From assembly GCF_045862395.1 (NCBI RefSeq), contig NZ_AP023087.1:1736001-1800000 (forward strand): DNA of 64,000 bases, given 5' to 3'. Positions 6,767 to 15,205 of this stretch are shown here, in pieces. The first letter of the stretch is position 1; every line of letters starts with the position of its first letter. The notes under the pieces are model-generated. The model saw nothing but the letters and a program-made list of their open reading frames with translations, made no database searches and was not told where the DNA came from. This DNA is from Marinicellulosiphila megalodicopiae. GTDB lineage: Bacteria > Pseudomonadota > Gammaproteobacteria > Pseudomonadales > Natronospirillaceae. The translations under genes and the position numbers were made by a program.

Positions 6767-8170
6767 TTAGTACTTGTAGCTTTCTGGCTTGAAAGGGCCG
6801 TCCACCGGTACGTTAATGTATTCTGCTTGAGTTTTCGTTAACTTAGTTAACACACCAGCAAAGCCTTTCACCATTTCTGCTGCTACTTCTTCATCTAATT
6901 TTTTCGGTAATACTTTTAGATAAAGGTTTTGTGATTTTTCTGCTTCTGGTAAATCTGCAAATTTTGCCTCGAAAAGATACATTTGAGCCAATACTTGGTT
7001 AGCAAATGAACCATCCATAATACGTGATGGGTGTCCCGTTGCATTACCTAGGTTCACTAAACGACCTTCTGATAATAAAATCAAATAATCATTTTCTGCT
7101 TCGTTACGAATGACTTTGTGAACCTGTGGTTTTACTTCGTCCCACTTGTAGTTTTTACGTAAAAACGCTGTGTCGATTTCGTTATCAAAATGACCGATGT
7201 TACATACTACTGCTTTTGATTTGATGCTTTGTAACATGTTGCTGTCACATACATTTGCGTTACCAGTAGTGGTTACGATCAAATCAGTTGAACCTAAAAG
7301 TGTAGTGTTGATGCAATCGATTTTGCCAGTGTTTATTCCGTCGATGTATGGAGAAACCACTTCAAAGCCGTCCATGCATGCTTGCATTGCACAGATTGGG
7401 TCAATTTCAGATACACGAACAATCATGCCTTCTTGGTTTAATGATTGAGCAGAACCTTTACCCACGTCACCGTAACCAATGACTAGTGCTTTTTTGCCTG
7501 CTAATAAATGGTCAGTACCACGTTTGATTGCATCGTTTAAAGAATGACGACAGCCATATTTATTGTCATTTTTAGACTTAGTTACCGCATCGTTTACGTT
7601 GATTGCAGGTACTTTTAATTCGCCTTTTTCTAACATTTCTAATAAACGGTGAACACCAGTGGTTGTTTCTTCAGAAATACCGTGGATGTCGTTTAATAAT
7701 TGTGGGAAACGGTTATGCACCATTTCTGTTAAGTCGCCGCCGTCATCAAGAATTAAGTTTGGCTCCCAAACCACGCCTTCTTTTTCTACAGTTTGTTCGA
7801 TACACCATAAAAATTCTTCTTCAGTTTCGCCTTTCCATGCAAATACAGGAATGCCCGCTGCTGCAATGGCTGCTGCTGCGTGGTCTTGAGTAGAGAAGAT
7901 GTTACAGCTAGACCAACGAACACTTGCACCTAATGCAACTAGTGTTTCGATTAAAACCGCAGTTTGAATTGTCATGTGGATACAACCCATAATGGTTGCG
8001 TCTTTTAATGGTTGCTCGCTTAAATAACGTGTGCGTAATGCCATTAGTGCAGGCATTTCTGATTCAGCGATTTCAATTTCTTTACGGCCATAAGCAGCCA
8101 GTTGATCAAATTCTTCTTGAGTTTTTGCGCTTACTTTAAAATCTGTAAACCCATTTGCGTTAATAGTCAT
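6767..8170 (-). CDS. ahcY: Adenosylhomocysteinase (SAH hydrolase)
   Basis: AhcY splits S-adenosylhomocysteine into adenosine and homocysteine with bound NAD, removing the product inhibitor of methyltransferases. The 467-aa protein has the IMGCIHMTIQTAVLIETL substrate block, the NDAVTKSKNDNKYGCRHSL active-site region, the NAD-binding loop VIGYGDVGKGSAQSL, GHFDNEID, and a C-terminus ending SYKY that matches the family's (H/S)YRY tail. It lies 74 bp downstream of metK on the same strand, with a terminator-like hairpin at 8205-8233 between them. Full length and intact. Confidence 0.98.
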   Translation of the reverse strand: MTINANGFTDFKVSAKTQEEFDQLAAYGRKEIEIAESEMPALMALRTRYLSEQPLKDATIMGCIHMTIQTAVLIETLVALGASVRWSSCNIFSTQDHAAAAIAAAGIPVFAWKGETEEEFLWCIEQTVEKEGVVWEPNLILDDGGDLTEMVHNRFPQLLNDIHGISEETTTGVHRLLEMLEKGELKVPAINVNDAVTKSKNDNKYGCRHSLNDAIKRGTDHLLAGKKALVIGYGDVGKGSAQSLNQEGMIVRVSEIDPICAMQACMDGFEVVSPYIDGINTGKIDCINTTLLGSTDLIVTTTGNANVCDSNMLQSIKSKAVVCNIGHFDNEIDTAFLRKNYKWDEVKPQVHKVIRNEAENDYLILLSEGRLVNLGNATGHPSRIMDGSFANQVLAQMYLFEAKFADLPEAEKSQNLYLKVLPKKLDEEVAAEMVKGFAGVLTKLTKTQAEYINVPVDGPFKPESYKY

Positions 8171-8204
8171 GTGTTATTCCTGTAAATAATAATTAAGTTT
8201 GTAA

Positions 8205-8233
8205 AAAAAGGCGGATGTTCTGTCCGCCTTTTT
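8205..8233 (-). terminator. Terminator/attenuator between metK and ahcY
   Basis: Stem AAAAAGGCGGA/TCCGCCTTTTT with a 7-nt loop gives a U-run on the leftward transcript. It probably lowers ahcY read-through or separates the two transcripts. Confidence 0.85.
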
Positions 8234-8244
8234 AGAAATATGAA

Positions 8245-9408
8245 TTAAAGCTTAGCTGCTTTTTTTAATGTGTCAGCTTTGTCTGTTTTTTCCCAAGTGA
8301 AGCTTTCTTCTGTACGGCCAAAGTGTCCGTAAGTTGCCGTTTTTTGGTAAATAGGGCGACGCAAATCTAACATTTCGATGATGCCATGTGGGCGTAAATC
8401 AAAATGTTCACGTATTAATATAACTAATTCGTGATCAGGAAGTTTGCCTGTGCCAAATGTATTAACAGAAATTGAAGTAGGCTCTGCAACACCAATTGCG
8501 TAAGACACTTGAATTTCACAACGATCCGCTAAGCCTGCTGCTACGATATTTTTTGCTACATAACGACCTGCGTATGCTGCTGAGCGATCCACTTTTGAAG
8601 GATCTTTACCCGAGAACGCTCCGCCGCCGTGACGCGCCATTCCGCCGTAAGTGTCCACAATAATTTTACGACCGGTTAAACCGCAATCGCCTACAGGACC
8701 GCCAATTACAAAGTTGCCAGTAGGGTTGATGTGAAATAATGTATCAGCGTGTAGCCATTTTTCTGGTAATACAGGTTTTATGATTTCTTCTAAAACCGCT
8801 TCACGTAAATCGGCTAATTTAATGTTTGGGTTGTGTTGTGTTGAAAGTACAACTGCATCAATGGCAACGGGTTTTCCGTCAGCGCCATAGCGAAATGTCA
8901 CTTGAGATTTAGCGTCTGGACGTAACCAAGGCAATGTGCCGTTTTTACGAAGCTGCGCTTGTTTTTCAACTAAACGATGGGCGTAAGTAATCGGTGCTGG
9001 CATTAACACGTCAGTTTCGTTTGATGCATAACCAAACATTAAACCTTGGTCGCCTGCGCCTAAATCTTTGTCGTTTGCTTCATCAACGCCCATTGCGATG
9101 TCAGATGATTGCTTACCAATTGCGTTTAATACCGCACAGCTTGCGCCGTCAAATCCAACGTCTGAAGAGTTGTAACCAATGTTGGTCACTACGTCGCGAA
9201 CTAAGTCTTCTAAGTCAACATAAGTAGACGTACGAACTTCACCTGCTAATACAACCATGCCTGTTTTTACTAACGTTTCAACGGCAATACGTGAATGCGG
9301 ATCGTCTTTGATGATGGCGTCAACCACAGCATCAGAGATTTGATCGGCCATTTTGTCTGGGTGTCCTTCTGATACTGATTCAGAAGTAAATAATTGATAT
9401 TCGCTCAT
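8245..9408 (-). CDS. metK: S-adenosylmethionine synthetase
   Basis: MetK makes SAM from methionine and ATP in the cytoplasm. The 387-aa protein shows the expected order of motifs: FTSESVSEGHPDKMADQISDA at the N-terminus, the GAGDQGLMFGYA hexapeptide region, RHGGGAFSGKDPSKVDRSAAY, and the usual C-terminal domain. It begins 31 bp after sahR on the same strand, so sahR-metK are probably cotranscribed. It is the central enzyme of the SAM cycle genes grouped here. Confidence 0.98.
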   Translation of the reverse strand: MSEYQLFTSESVSEGHPDKMADQISDAVVDAIIKDDPHSRIAVETLVKTGMVVLAGEVRTSTYVDLEDLVRDVVTNIGYNSSDVGFDGASCAVLNAIGKQSSDIAMGVDEANDKDLGAGDQGLMFGYASNETDVLMPAPITYAHRLVEKQAQLRKNGTLPWLRPDAKSQVTFRYGADGKPVAIDAVVLSTQHNPNIKLADLREAVLEEIIKPVLPEKWLHADTLFHINPTGNFVIGGPVGDCGLTGRKIIVDTYGGMARHGGGAFSGKDPSKVDRSAAYAGRYVAKNIVAAGLADRCEIQVSYAIGVAEPTSISVNTFGTGKLPDHELVILIREHFDLRPHGIIEMLDLRRPIYQKTATYGHFGRTEESFTWEKTDKADTLKKAAKL

Positions 9409-9438
9409 AGTTTGAACTCTCTTAAGTTTTGAAAAAAT

Positions 9439-10392
9439 TTATATATTTGTTTTTGAAAAAAGTAAGCACTGCACTTGAAAACCATTTCGCATGGCAACAA
9501 AGCTTGTTTTCGTTAAATTAAGTCGGGCTTTTTGTGCCCAGTTTTCTAATTGTAATTGTGAGAATCCAAGCCACAGATCAGCGCAACTTTCTTTTGCCCA
9601 TTGCTGATCGTGCTGACATAGATCCGTAATCATTAAGTGTCCCGTTTGTTTTAATAAACGAGACGCTTGTAAAATAAACGCTTGAGGTCGAGTGATATGA
9701 TGCAGCACCATATTTAATACGATTAAATCCGCATTTGGTTTACTTAAATTTTGTAAATCGTCTAATTTAAATTCAATATTGTTTAAATTAGCTTGTTTAC
9801 AGGTGTTTTGCGCAATGTCTAATAATGCCTTAGATACATCCAACGCTAACACCTTTTTATATTGTTTGGCTAACGCTAATAAAAACTCACCTTGACCCGG
9901 GCCAATTTCAATGGCGTGGTCGTGGGGTGCATTTAAAGACAACATCATCTCTTCGCAAAGAGATTGGTACGATGCATATTGGGCAATTAAATCTTGTTGT
10001 TGTTTAAATTGCGTTGCGTGTTTGGCAAAAAACGCTTGAGAATTTAGCTCTCGCTCATTTTCAATTACGTTTAAATTCGTTAACACTTGTTCATCAAAAA
10101 CCGTGTCATCAATGGCAGAAAAAATAGTTTGCTGCACATCAAATGCGTCTTCTAAACTTCGACGGTAAAAAATCGAATTACCTTCACGCTGTGTTGTCAC
10201 TAAATTGGCCGTGGCCAAAGTTTTTAAATGATGGCTCATGCCCGATTGTTTCATTGTAAAAATTTGGCTTAATTCTAGTACGCCAAAACTGCTTTCGCCC
10301 AAAACTTTTAATACCTGAATGCGTAATGGATCTGCCATAGCTTTTAACACTAAAGCAAGATTGTTACAGGTAGGTTTGGGTGCATCGGTCAT
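9439..10392 (-). CDS. sahR: SahR-type ArsR regulator with SAM-methyltransferase-like sensor domain
   Basis: Residues 8-95 are an ArsR winged helix (LKAMADPLRIQVLKVL, then SGMSHHLKTLATANLV as recognition helix). About residues 150-317 form a class I methyltransferase fold with AIEIGPGQGEFLLALA as the SAM-binding loop and VLNMVLHHI. This domain pair, next to metK-ahcY-metF, matches SahR, an SAH-responsive repressor of the SAM cycle described in proteobacteria. No metal-binding cysteine pair typical of ArsR is seen in the HTH part. A perfect 15-bp-arm palindrome at 10450-10485, just upstream, is the likely autoregulatory operator. The symbol is inferred from architecture and context. Confidence 0.82.
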   Translation of the reverse strand: MTDAPKPTCNNLALVLKAMADPLRIQVLKVLGESSFGVLELSQIFTMKQSGMSHHLKTLATANLVTTQREGNSIFYRRSLEDAFDVQQTIFSAIDDTVFDEQVLTNLNVIENERELNSQAFFAKHATQFKQQQDLIAQYASYQSLCEEMMLSLNAPHDHAIEIGPGQGEFLLALAKQYKKVLALDVSKALLDIAQNTCKQANLNNIEFKLDDLQNLSKPNADLIVLNMVLHHITRPQAFILQASRLLKQTGHLMITDLCQHDQQWAKESCADLWLGFSQLQLENWAQKARLNLTKTSFVAMRNGFQVQCLLFSKTNI

Positions 10393-10449
10393 ATTGTTAA
10401 ATAGGCAGTTTTATGATTTTGCGGATTGTAGGGGAGTTTTCTTTGAATT

Positions 10450-10485
10450 GCAAACCTATATCAAAATAAATTGATATAGGTTTGC
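10450..10485. promoter_or_regulatory. Long perfect palindrome upstream of sahR, putative SahR operator
   Basis: GCAAACCTATATCAA (10450-10464) and TTGATATAGGTTTGC (10471-10485) are perfect inverted arms around AATAAA. The site is about 58 bp upstream of the sahR start. There is no T-run, so a terminator is unlikely. Operator function for the sahR-metK unit is inferred from symmetry and position. Confidence 0.55.
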
Positions 10486-10639
10486 TGGTGGTTCATAAAA
10501 ATCAATTTTGAGGCGGATTACAAGTATTTTTAATTCGGAGGTATGGGGGAGAAAAAGCAATGAATCACAAGAGAGTTTAAGAGTCACCGATTGAAGAACA
10601 AACAATTAAAGACACCTAAAATCATGCAGTTATCGCTCC

Positions 10640-11122
10640 TTAACTTGCTAAATATTTCTCTAATTTAGGTTTGATGGTAGTTGACATTAAAACGGATAAC
10701 ACTAACCCAAGTGGCAGCGCCCAGAGTACACCGTTGATCCAGGCAGAGGTAAAGATAGTTATGCTGTTAAAACCAACATTAGTAGCAGCGGTCATTGCAG
10801 CCATGATTGATTCCATAATGAATGCCATAAAAACAGCAAAAATTAAATTTTGAATGAGATAAGATGTCCTTTTAAAGGTTTTCGTGACTAACTTATGTAA
10901 TAAAAACGAAAATAGCGCGCCACATGGAGCCATTATTAAAGCAGACAATCCAAATGCTTTTAACCAGTTGGGTAAGAATTGTGAGGTTAACCCCGTATTG
11001 CTAAACGTCATTATTGCTGTGATCGTGCCTGAAAAGGTTAATATCAAGCTTGCAATGACCAATGTTTTTTGTAATTTACTCGGGGATGGTTTATTTGAGT
11101 TCAACGCGGTGTGTTTGCTCAT
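10640..11122 (-). CDS. DUF2798-family membrane protein
   Basis: The 160-aa protein has four predicted membrane helices (about residues 20-42, 55-80, 88-110, 122-148). It is built from two similar halves: WLKAFGLSALIMAPCGALFS and WINGVLWALPLGLVLSVLMS, each preceded by an NxG-containing segment. This matches the DUF2798 duplication, whose function is unknown. It is divergent from a MarR regulator with palindromes in the shared 131-bp promoter region, so it is a probable target of that regulator. Confidence 0.7.
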   Translation of the reverse strand: MSKHTALNSNKPSPSKLQKTLVIASLILTFSGTITAIMTFSNTGLTSQFLPNWLKAFGLSALIMAPCGALFSFLLHKLVTKTFKRTSYLIQNLIFAVFMAFIMESIMAAMTAATNVGFNSITIFTSAWINGVLWALPLGLVLSVLMSTTIKPKLEKYLAS

Positions 11123-11172
11123 ATTTATGCCTTTGTGAATGGTTTAAAAAATCGGGTCGATCTATTTTGGTG

Positions 11173-11193
11173 TTAGTTGATGAAGTCAACTAA
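11173..11193. promoter_or_regulatory. Palindrome in the DUF2798/MarR divergent promoter region
   Basis: TTAGTTGA-TGAAG-TCAACTAA is a perfect 8-bp-arm inverted repeat between two divergent genes. It is a plausible operator for the adjacent MarR protein. Confidence 0.5.
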
Positions 11194-11217
11194 CTCTGGA
11201 AACTATATGGAAACTGA

Positions 11218-11230
11218 TTGATAATATCAA
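11218..11230. promoter_or_regulatory. Second MarR-type palindrome
   Basis: TTGATA-A-TATCAA has perfect 6-bp arms and lies 24 bp before the marR-like start at 11254. MarR dimers commonly bind such short AT-rich palindromes. Autoregulation is inferred. Confidence 0.45.
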
Positions 11231-11253
11231 CTATATTTTGTGAGGAAGTGTAA

Positions 11254-11664
11254 ATGGCCAACCAGCCAATCCCAGAAGCCATTTTCAAAATGGTGCATTT
11301 ATTAAGGCGTAATTTGCATGAAGCGTTTGCTCAAACAGGGTCTGAATTGGCTTCGATGCACATCAATACTCTATTTATTATTAATGCTAATCAGCCTTGT
11401 ACCGCTGCAAATATTGCGCATATTCTTTATCGCGACAAAGCGCAGGTCACTAGGCTAATTAATGATTTAATCAAAAGTGATTGGATCGAAAAAACAGAAA
11501 ATCCCGATGATAAGCGCAGTCAATTTCTTCAGTTAAGTGGAAAAGGGTTGGCAGAATTAAAAAAAATACAACTTGCTGAAATTCCCGTTATTGAGCAATT
11601 AACTCAAAATTTAACCGATAAAGAAATCTATGAATTTGTAAGATTGACTAAAAAATGGCATTAA
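11254..11664 (+). CDS. MarR-family transcriptional regulator
   Basis: This 136-aa winged-helix regulator has the typical MarR layout: an N-terminal dimerisation helix, HTH with TAANIAHILYRDKAQVTRLINDLIKSDWI (about residues 48-76), and the DDKRSQFLQLSGKG beta-wing. Good ribosome site (GAGG) before the ATG. It is divergent from the DUF2798 gene with two palindromes between them, so it probably represses itself and that membrane protein in response to an unknown ligand. Confidence 0.88.
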   Translation: MANQPIPEAIFKMVHLLRRNLHEAFAQTGSELASMHINTLFIINANQPCTAANIAHILYRDKAQVTRLINDLIKSDWIEKTENPDDKRSQFLQLSGKGLAELKKIQLAEIPVIEQLTQNLTDKEIYEFVRLTKKWH

Positions 11665-11707
11665 ATTTAAGTAATAATGAAAGTTGATTACTTATTTTAA
11701 TATCAAG

Positions 11708-11735
11708 TTTTATGTTTTATGTTTTATGTTTTATT
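11708..11735. repeat. Heptanucleotide tandem repeat upstream of the DCC gene
   Basis: Three perfect TTTTATG units and a fourth TTTTATT unit lie 29 bp before the DCC-family start codon. The array is in the likely promoter region. Slippage would change spacing by 7 bp. Confidence 0.75.
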
Positions 11736-11763
11736 GAAATTAAATTAAACAAAGAGAGGGAAA

Positions 11764-12192
11764 ATGCAGGTTCCTAAGAATTTACAAAATAATGATCGAG
11801 TTTTGTTGTTTGATGGTGTGTGTAGATTATGTAATTTTTGGAGTAAATTCATAATTAAGTTTGATAAAAATCAACAGGTTAAGCTTTGCAGTGTGCAATC
11901 AAAAGCGGGACAAGAGATATTAAAGTATTATGGTTTTTCATCCGATGTATTTGAAACGATGATCTATGTTGAATATGGCCAATGCTATCAAAAAAGCGAT
12001 GCATTTTTTAGAGTTGCATCTGTTTTAAAATTACCTTGGTCACTACTCGTTGTGTTTAAAATTATTCCTAAAATTTTGAGAAACTGGGTGTATGATCGCA
12101 TTGCTTTAAATCGCTATAAAATATTTGGTCGTTATGAGGTTTGTGTCTTGCCTAAAAATAAAGATAAACACCGATTCTTAAATGAGAATTGA
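11764..12192 (+). CDS. DCC-family (DUF393) putative thiol-disulfide oxidoreductase
   Basis: The 142-aa protein carries the family hallmark DGVCRLC at residues 17-23, giving a CxxC pair (C20, C23), followed by the usual KLCSVQSKAGQ and YQKSDAFFRVAS blocks. Such proteins are annotated as thiol-disulfide oxidoreductases, but the cellular substrate is unknown. The ATG follows a strong AGAGAGG ribosome site. Its stop codon lies inside a 7-bp tandem repeat (12184-12225), so changes in repeat number could extend the C-terminus. Confidence 0.88.
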   Translation: MQVPKNLQNNDRVLLFDGVCRLCNFWSKFIIKFDKNQQVKLCSVQSKAGQEILKYYGFSSDVFETMIYVEYGQCYQKSDAFFRVASVLKLPWSLLVVFKIIPKILRNWVYDRIALNRYKIFGRYEVCVLPKNKDKHRFLNEN

Positions 12193-12225
12193 GAATTGAG
12201 AATTGAGAATTGAGAATTGAGAACT
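12184..12225. repeat. Heptanucleotide tandem repeat overlapping the DCC stop codon
   Basis: Five perfect GAGAATT units and one GAGAACT run from 12184. The stop TGA at 12190-12192 is formed across the first and second units. The array continues into the leader of the next gene (12250). Confidence 0.85.
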
Positions 12226-12249
12226 GATAAATAGTGAATAAGGTCTGCT

Positions 12250-12888
12250 TTGATTAACTGTATAATATTTGATTGTGACGGAACATTGGTTGATAGTGAG
12301 TTGCTTTGTAATTTAGCGCTTGTGATTTTGTTGAAAAATTATGGGGTGAATGCATCGGCCGAATTATTTTTGGATAAATTTCGTGGCGGTAAATTGTCAA
12401 AGATCCTTAAAATAATTGAACACGAATATGATATTAAATTGAATGAAAACTTTGTTGCAGACTATCGATTATTGGTAGAAGAGTTATTTGAAAAACAATT
12501 AACTGCATGTGATGGTGTTGTTGACTTGCTTTATGCTCTTAAAATACCCATCTGTGTGGCATCAAGTGGTCCAATGCAAAAAATTAAAAAGGCATTATCA
12601 ATTACAGGGCTTTCACAATTTTTTAATAATAATATATTTAGTTCTTACGATGTGGGTTCCTGGAAACCTGAGCCTGGTATATTCTTACATGCAGCGAAAA
12701 AAATGAATGTTGAACCTGAAAATTGTTTGGTTATTGAAGATAGTTTATTAGGAGTTAACGCTGCAATTGATGCAAATATGACCGCAGTTTTATATGATCC
12801 AAATGGCGTCCATCATTCTAAAATGCATTTAAAAGTGATCAATCATATGAGCGAATTAAAGAATATTATTCAACTATTGAATTCATAA
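12250..12888 (+). CDS. HAD-superfamily phosphatase, beta-phosphoglucomutase-like
   Basis: A 212-aa HAD hydrolase. Motif I is FDCDGTLVDSE (residues 8-18, nucleophile and acid Asp), motif II ASSGP, the motif III lysine is within SWKPEPGIF, and motif IV is VIEDSLLGVNAA. The inserted alpha-helical cap between motifs I and II is the small type typical of the beta-phosphoglucomutase/phosphogluconate phosphatase group. The substrate cannot be told. The start is TTG at 12250, with an AAGG ribosome site 6 bp upstream. Confidence 0.88.
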   Translation: MINCIIFDCDGTLVDSELLCNLALVILLKNYGVNASAELFLDKFRGGKLSKILKIIEHEYDIKLNENFVADYRLLVEELFEKQLTACDGVVDLLYALKIPICVASSGPMQKIKKALSITGLSQFFNNNIFSSYDVGSWKPEPGIFLHAAKKMNVEPENCLVIEDSLLGVNAAIDANMTAVLYDPNGVHHSKMHLKVINHMSELKNIIQLLNS

Positions 12889-12916
12889 AATCTTAAATAA
12901 AACTTAAGGTGAACCC

Positions 12917-13410
12917 ATGAATGAAACTGGGCTATTGATTATTTTTTGTGGAAAAGTGGGCGCAGGAAAATCCACGACATCAAAAATGCTGGCAGCACAA
13001 AAAAAGCAATCGTCATTAGTGAGGATTATTGGTTGTCATCGTTTTACCCTAATCAAATTCACGCATTCGATGAATATTTGAAATATTCAGCATTGATCAA
13101 ACCGCAGGTTAAATCCCATGTCCAATCTTTATTAAGAATTGGGGTTCATGTCATTATGGATTTTCCTGCAAATACTGTGAAGCAACGTGCTTGGTTTTAA
13201 CAATTATGTGATGACATTGAGTGTGAACTTGAATTGACTTACCTAAATGTAAGTGACGAGCAATGTTTAAAACAGATTGCAAAGCGTCGAATTGATCAAC
13301 CTGAACGAGCAAAGTTTGATAATGAATCCGTTTTTTTTGCAAGTTACTAAATTCTTTGAGGCTCCAAGTGAAAAAGAGGGCTTCATTTAATTGAATATAA
13401 GCATGAGTGA
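12917..13410 (+). pseudogene. Decayed P-loop ATPase/kinase-like gene
   Basis: The ATG at 12917 follows a good ribosome site (AAGGTG). The reading frame begins with GLLIIFCGKVGAGKST, a Walker A motif. A frameshift in the poly-A tract near 12999 moves the sequence to another frame (KKAIVISEDYWLSSFYP), which meets a stop at 13198 (AWF-stop-QLCDD). A further shift in a T-run near 13330 leads to KFFEAPSEKEG, and one more near 13385 to LIEYKHE. The reconstructed protein of about 165 aa resembles small AAA-type ATP-binding/kinase proteins. At least four disruptions make it nonfunctional. Confidence 0.8.
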
Positions 13411-13456
13411 AAGTATTAGAGCGCTTACTATTCATGCTGTTAATCAAACAAACGGT

Positions 13457-15127
13457 TCATTGTAAAGCAGAAGAAATGACGTGCTTATAATGCTCAGACA
13501 AATTCGTTTTATCTCTTTTTGGTAGGCATTCTGGTTTCAGGCATTTTGATTGGGTTAAATGACTAATAATTAAATCCGCCATTTGATAATGATGAAATAC
13601 ATCCTGTGTTTCCACTATGTTTGAATCATTAAATAAGTAAAAAATATTCACAAATGTATTGTTGTTATGGCTTGGTAAATAATCAAGCTCAGCGTACACA
13701 TCACTCATGCCTTTCATTGGGGGAAGGTGGTCGCTGATCACTAATATTAAACTGTTTGGGTCGATAATATGTAATTGTTGAATATGAGTTTCAAGCGCCA
13801 CCATTCGATAATAATACTCATTCACTATGTTTTGCATTTCAGTATTATGTTCGCTTAAATCCAATTCAATTACATCTGGAAATCGCTGTTTGTCCCTAAT
13901 GTTCGGCCAATGGCCATATACACCAAGCATGTAATTGAATAAAGGCTGCTTATTGGGTGAATTAATGTGAGCTTGTACAAATGCTCGATTTTGTTCAAAT
14001 AAATCCCCGTCATACATAAATTGAATGTCATCTTCTAGGCGTGTTTCAAAATAACTTGAGGCATCAGGTTTGTATTCTTTAGCAAAATAAATTTCATCGA
14101 ATTGTAAGCCCAGATAGGCCTTTTCGCGATTAAAAAAACTAGGTTTGTATGCATGCGTGGCGACAGTTTTCCAGCCAGCCTGTTTGAGCCATGCAGGTAA
14201 ACAACTGGTCGGTGCCCCAGTAAAAACATTAAATTCAATAATGCTGGTTTGTTGTAAAGCCGGTACATTGCATAAGATTTCAAATTCAGCCTGTGGTGTT
14301 CGATTACCAAAAACGGGTGAAATAGACATGCCTTTTTTAGAATTTATTTTTTTAAAGAAATCAGGCATGGCGGTTTGTATGTTTGGTAATTTGTTTAGTA
14401 ATGTCGGATCTAGAAACGATTCTAAAACTATAATGTGAACATTTTTATGCTCTGCAATGAGTAATTCGTTTGTTTTTAAATTACTTCTTTCATCTTGCCA
14501 ATTTTCAGGGTGGCTAAGTGAATTTAACGCATGACTTCGGACTGCTTCAAAATATAATAATGTCACCCAGCGACCGTTTTCACTTGTTTGTTCGTATTCT
14601 TGAGGTGTGTTGATTGACGGAGATATAAATTGAATGACATTGATATATTGCGCTGGAATAAAATAAGCAAAAAATGCCGTTAATGCTAAAGGCGAAAAGC
14701 CAGCAAGTAATAACCCAGTTCGTTTTAACAAGAGGTTTTTTAAGAATAACCAGGTTAAAAAGCCAAATAATAATAAGGAGCAAACAGTGAAATAAGTGGG
14801 TAAAATATCGTACATTTCGGGTAGTTCAAGAAATTCTACTAACTTAAATACTCGATTAAATAGAATGTAATAAATATCCACTATGGAATAAAACAATAAC
14901 CAAGGAATCATGGCCACCCATGTACGAAAATGCGTTTTTTTGTTAAGTGCAAAATAAAAGCAGCCTGTTGATAATAAAATTAATGGGACTTCCATTAAAA
15001 ATTGTTGCCAATTAGCCACAATGCCCTTTAACAAATAAGCCAAAGAATTATAAGCAATAAAGGTTAAGATCACTTTTAAGACAAAAGGGATGAATTTGTG
15101 TAACATGGAAAAAACAAAGGCGTGCAT
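13457..15127 (-). CDS. LTA-synthase-like membrane sulfatase/phosphoglycerol transferase
   Basis: The 556-aa protein has about five N-terminal membrane helices (residues 10-165) and then a periplasmic alkaline-phosphatase-fold domain. Metal and active-site signatures are visible: VLESFLDPT near 235, GNRTPQAEFEIL near 273 with the probable nucleophilic threonine, and SDHLPPMKG near 465 with metal-binding Asp-His. The family transfers phosphoglycerol or phosphoethanolamine groups to envelope glycans or lipids; the acceptor here is unknown. It is monocistronic and divergent from the DUF1853 gene. Confidence 0.82.
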   Translation of the reverse strand: MHAFVFSMLHKFIPFVLKVILTFIAYNSLAYLLKGIVANWQQFLMEVPLILLSTGCFYFALNKKTHFRTWVAMIPWLLFYSIVDIYYILFNRVFKLVEFLELPEMYDILPTYFTVCSLLLFGFLTWLFLKNLLLKRTGLLLAGFSPLALTAFFAYFIPAQYINVIQFISPSINTPQEYEQTSENGRWVTLLYFEAVRSHALNSLSHPENWQDERSNLKTNELLIAEHKNVHIIVLESFLDPTLLNKLPNIQTAMPDFFKKINSKKGMSISPVFGNRTPQAEFEILCNVPALQQTSIIEFNVFTGAPTSCLPAWLKQAGWKTVATHAYKPSFFNREKAYLGLQFDEIYFAKEYKPDASSYFETRLEDDIQFMYDGDLFEQNRAFVQAHINSPNKQPLFNYMLGVYGHWPNIRDKQRFPDVIELDLSEHNTEMQNIVNEYYYRMVALETHIQQLHIIDPNSLILVISDHLPPMKGMSDVYAELDYLPSHNNNTFVNIFYLFNDSNIVETQDVFHHYQMADLIISHLTQSKCLKPECLPKRDKTNLSEHYKHVISSALQ

Positions 15128-15205
15128 AATTTATTTATCAGAATAGGTAGGTAAGGTATTTCAGGCGCGCGATTATAGTGACTTCTGTAGGTAAAAGGTA
15201 ATTTT

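Noticed and set aside
7603..7893. Plus-strand open frames inside ahcY
   Set aside because: They are antisense shadows of a clear, full-length housekeeping gene.
8171..8244. SAM or SAH riboswitch before ahcY
   Set aside because: The 74-bp gap holds only a simple terminator hairpin; no conserved riboswitch core is visible.
10450..10485. Rho-independent terminator
   Set aside because: The stem is long, but no T-run follows on either strand and it sits upstream of, not behind, the leftward operon.
13154..13447. Minus-strand open frame opposite the ATPase pseudogene
   Set aside because: It is antisense to the reconstructable P-loop protein and has no ribosome site; the plus-strand remnant explains the sequence better.
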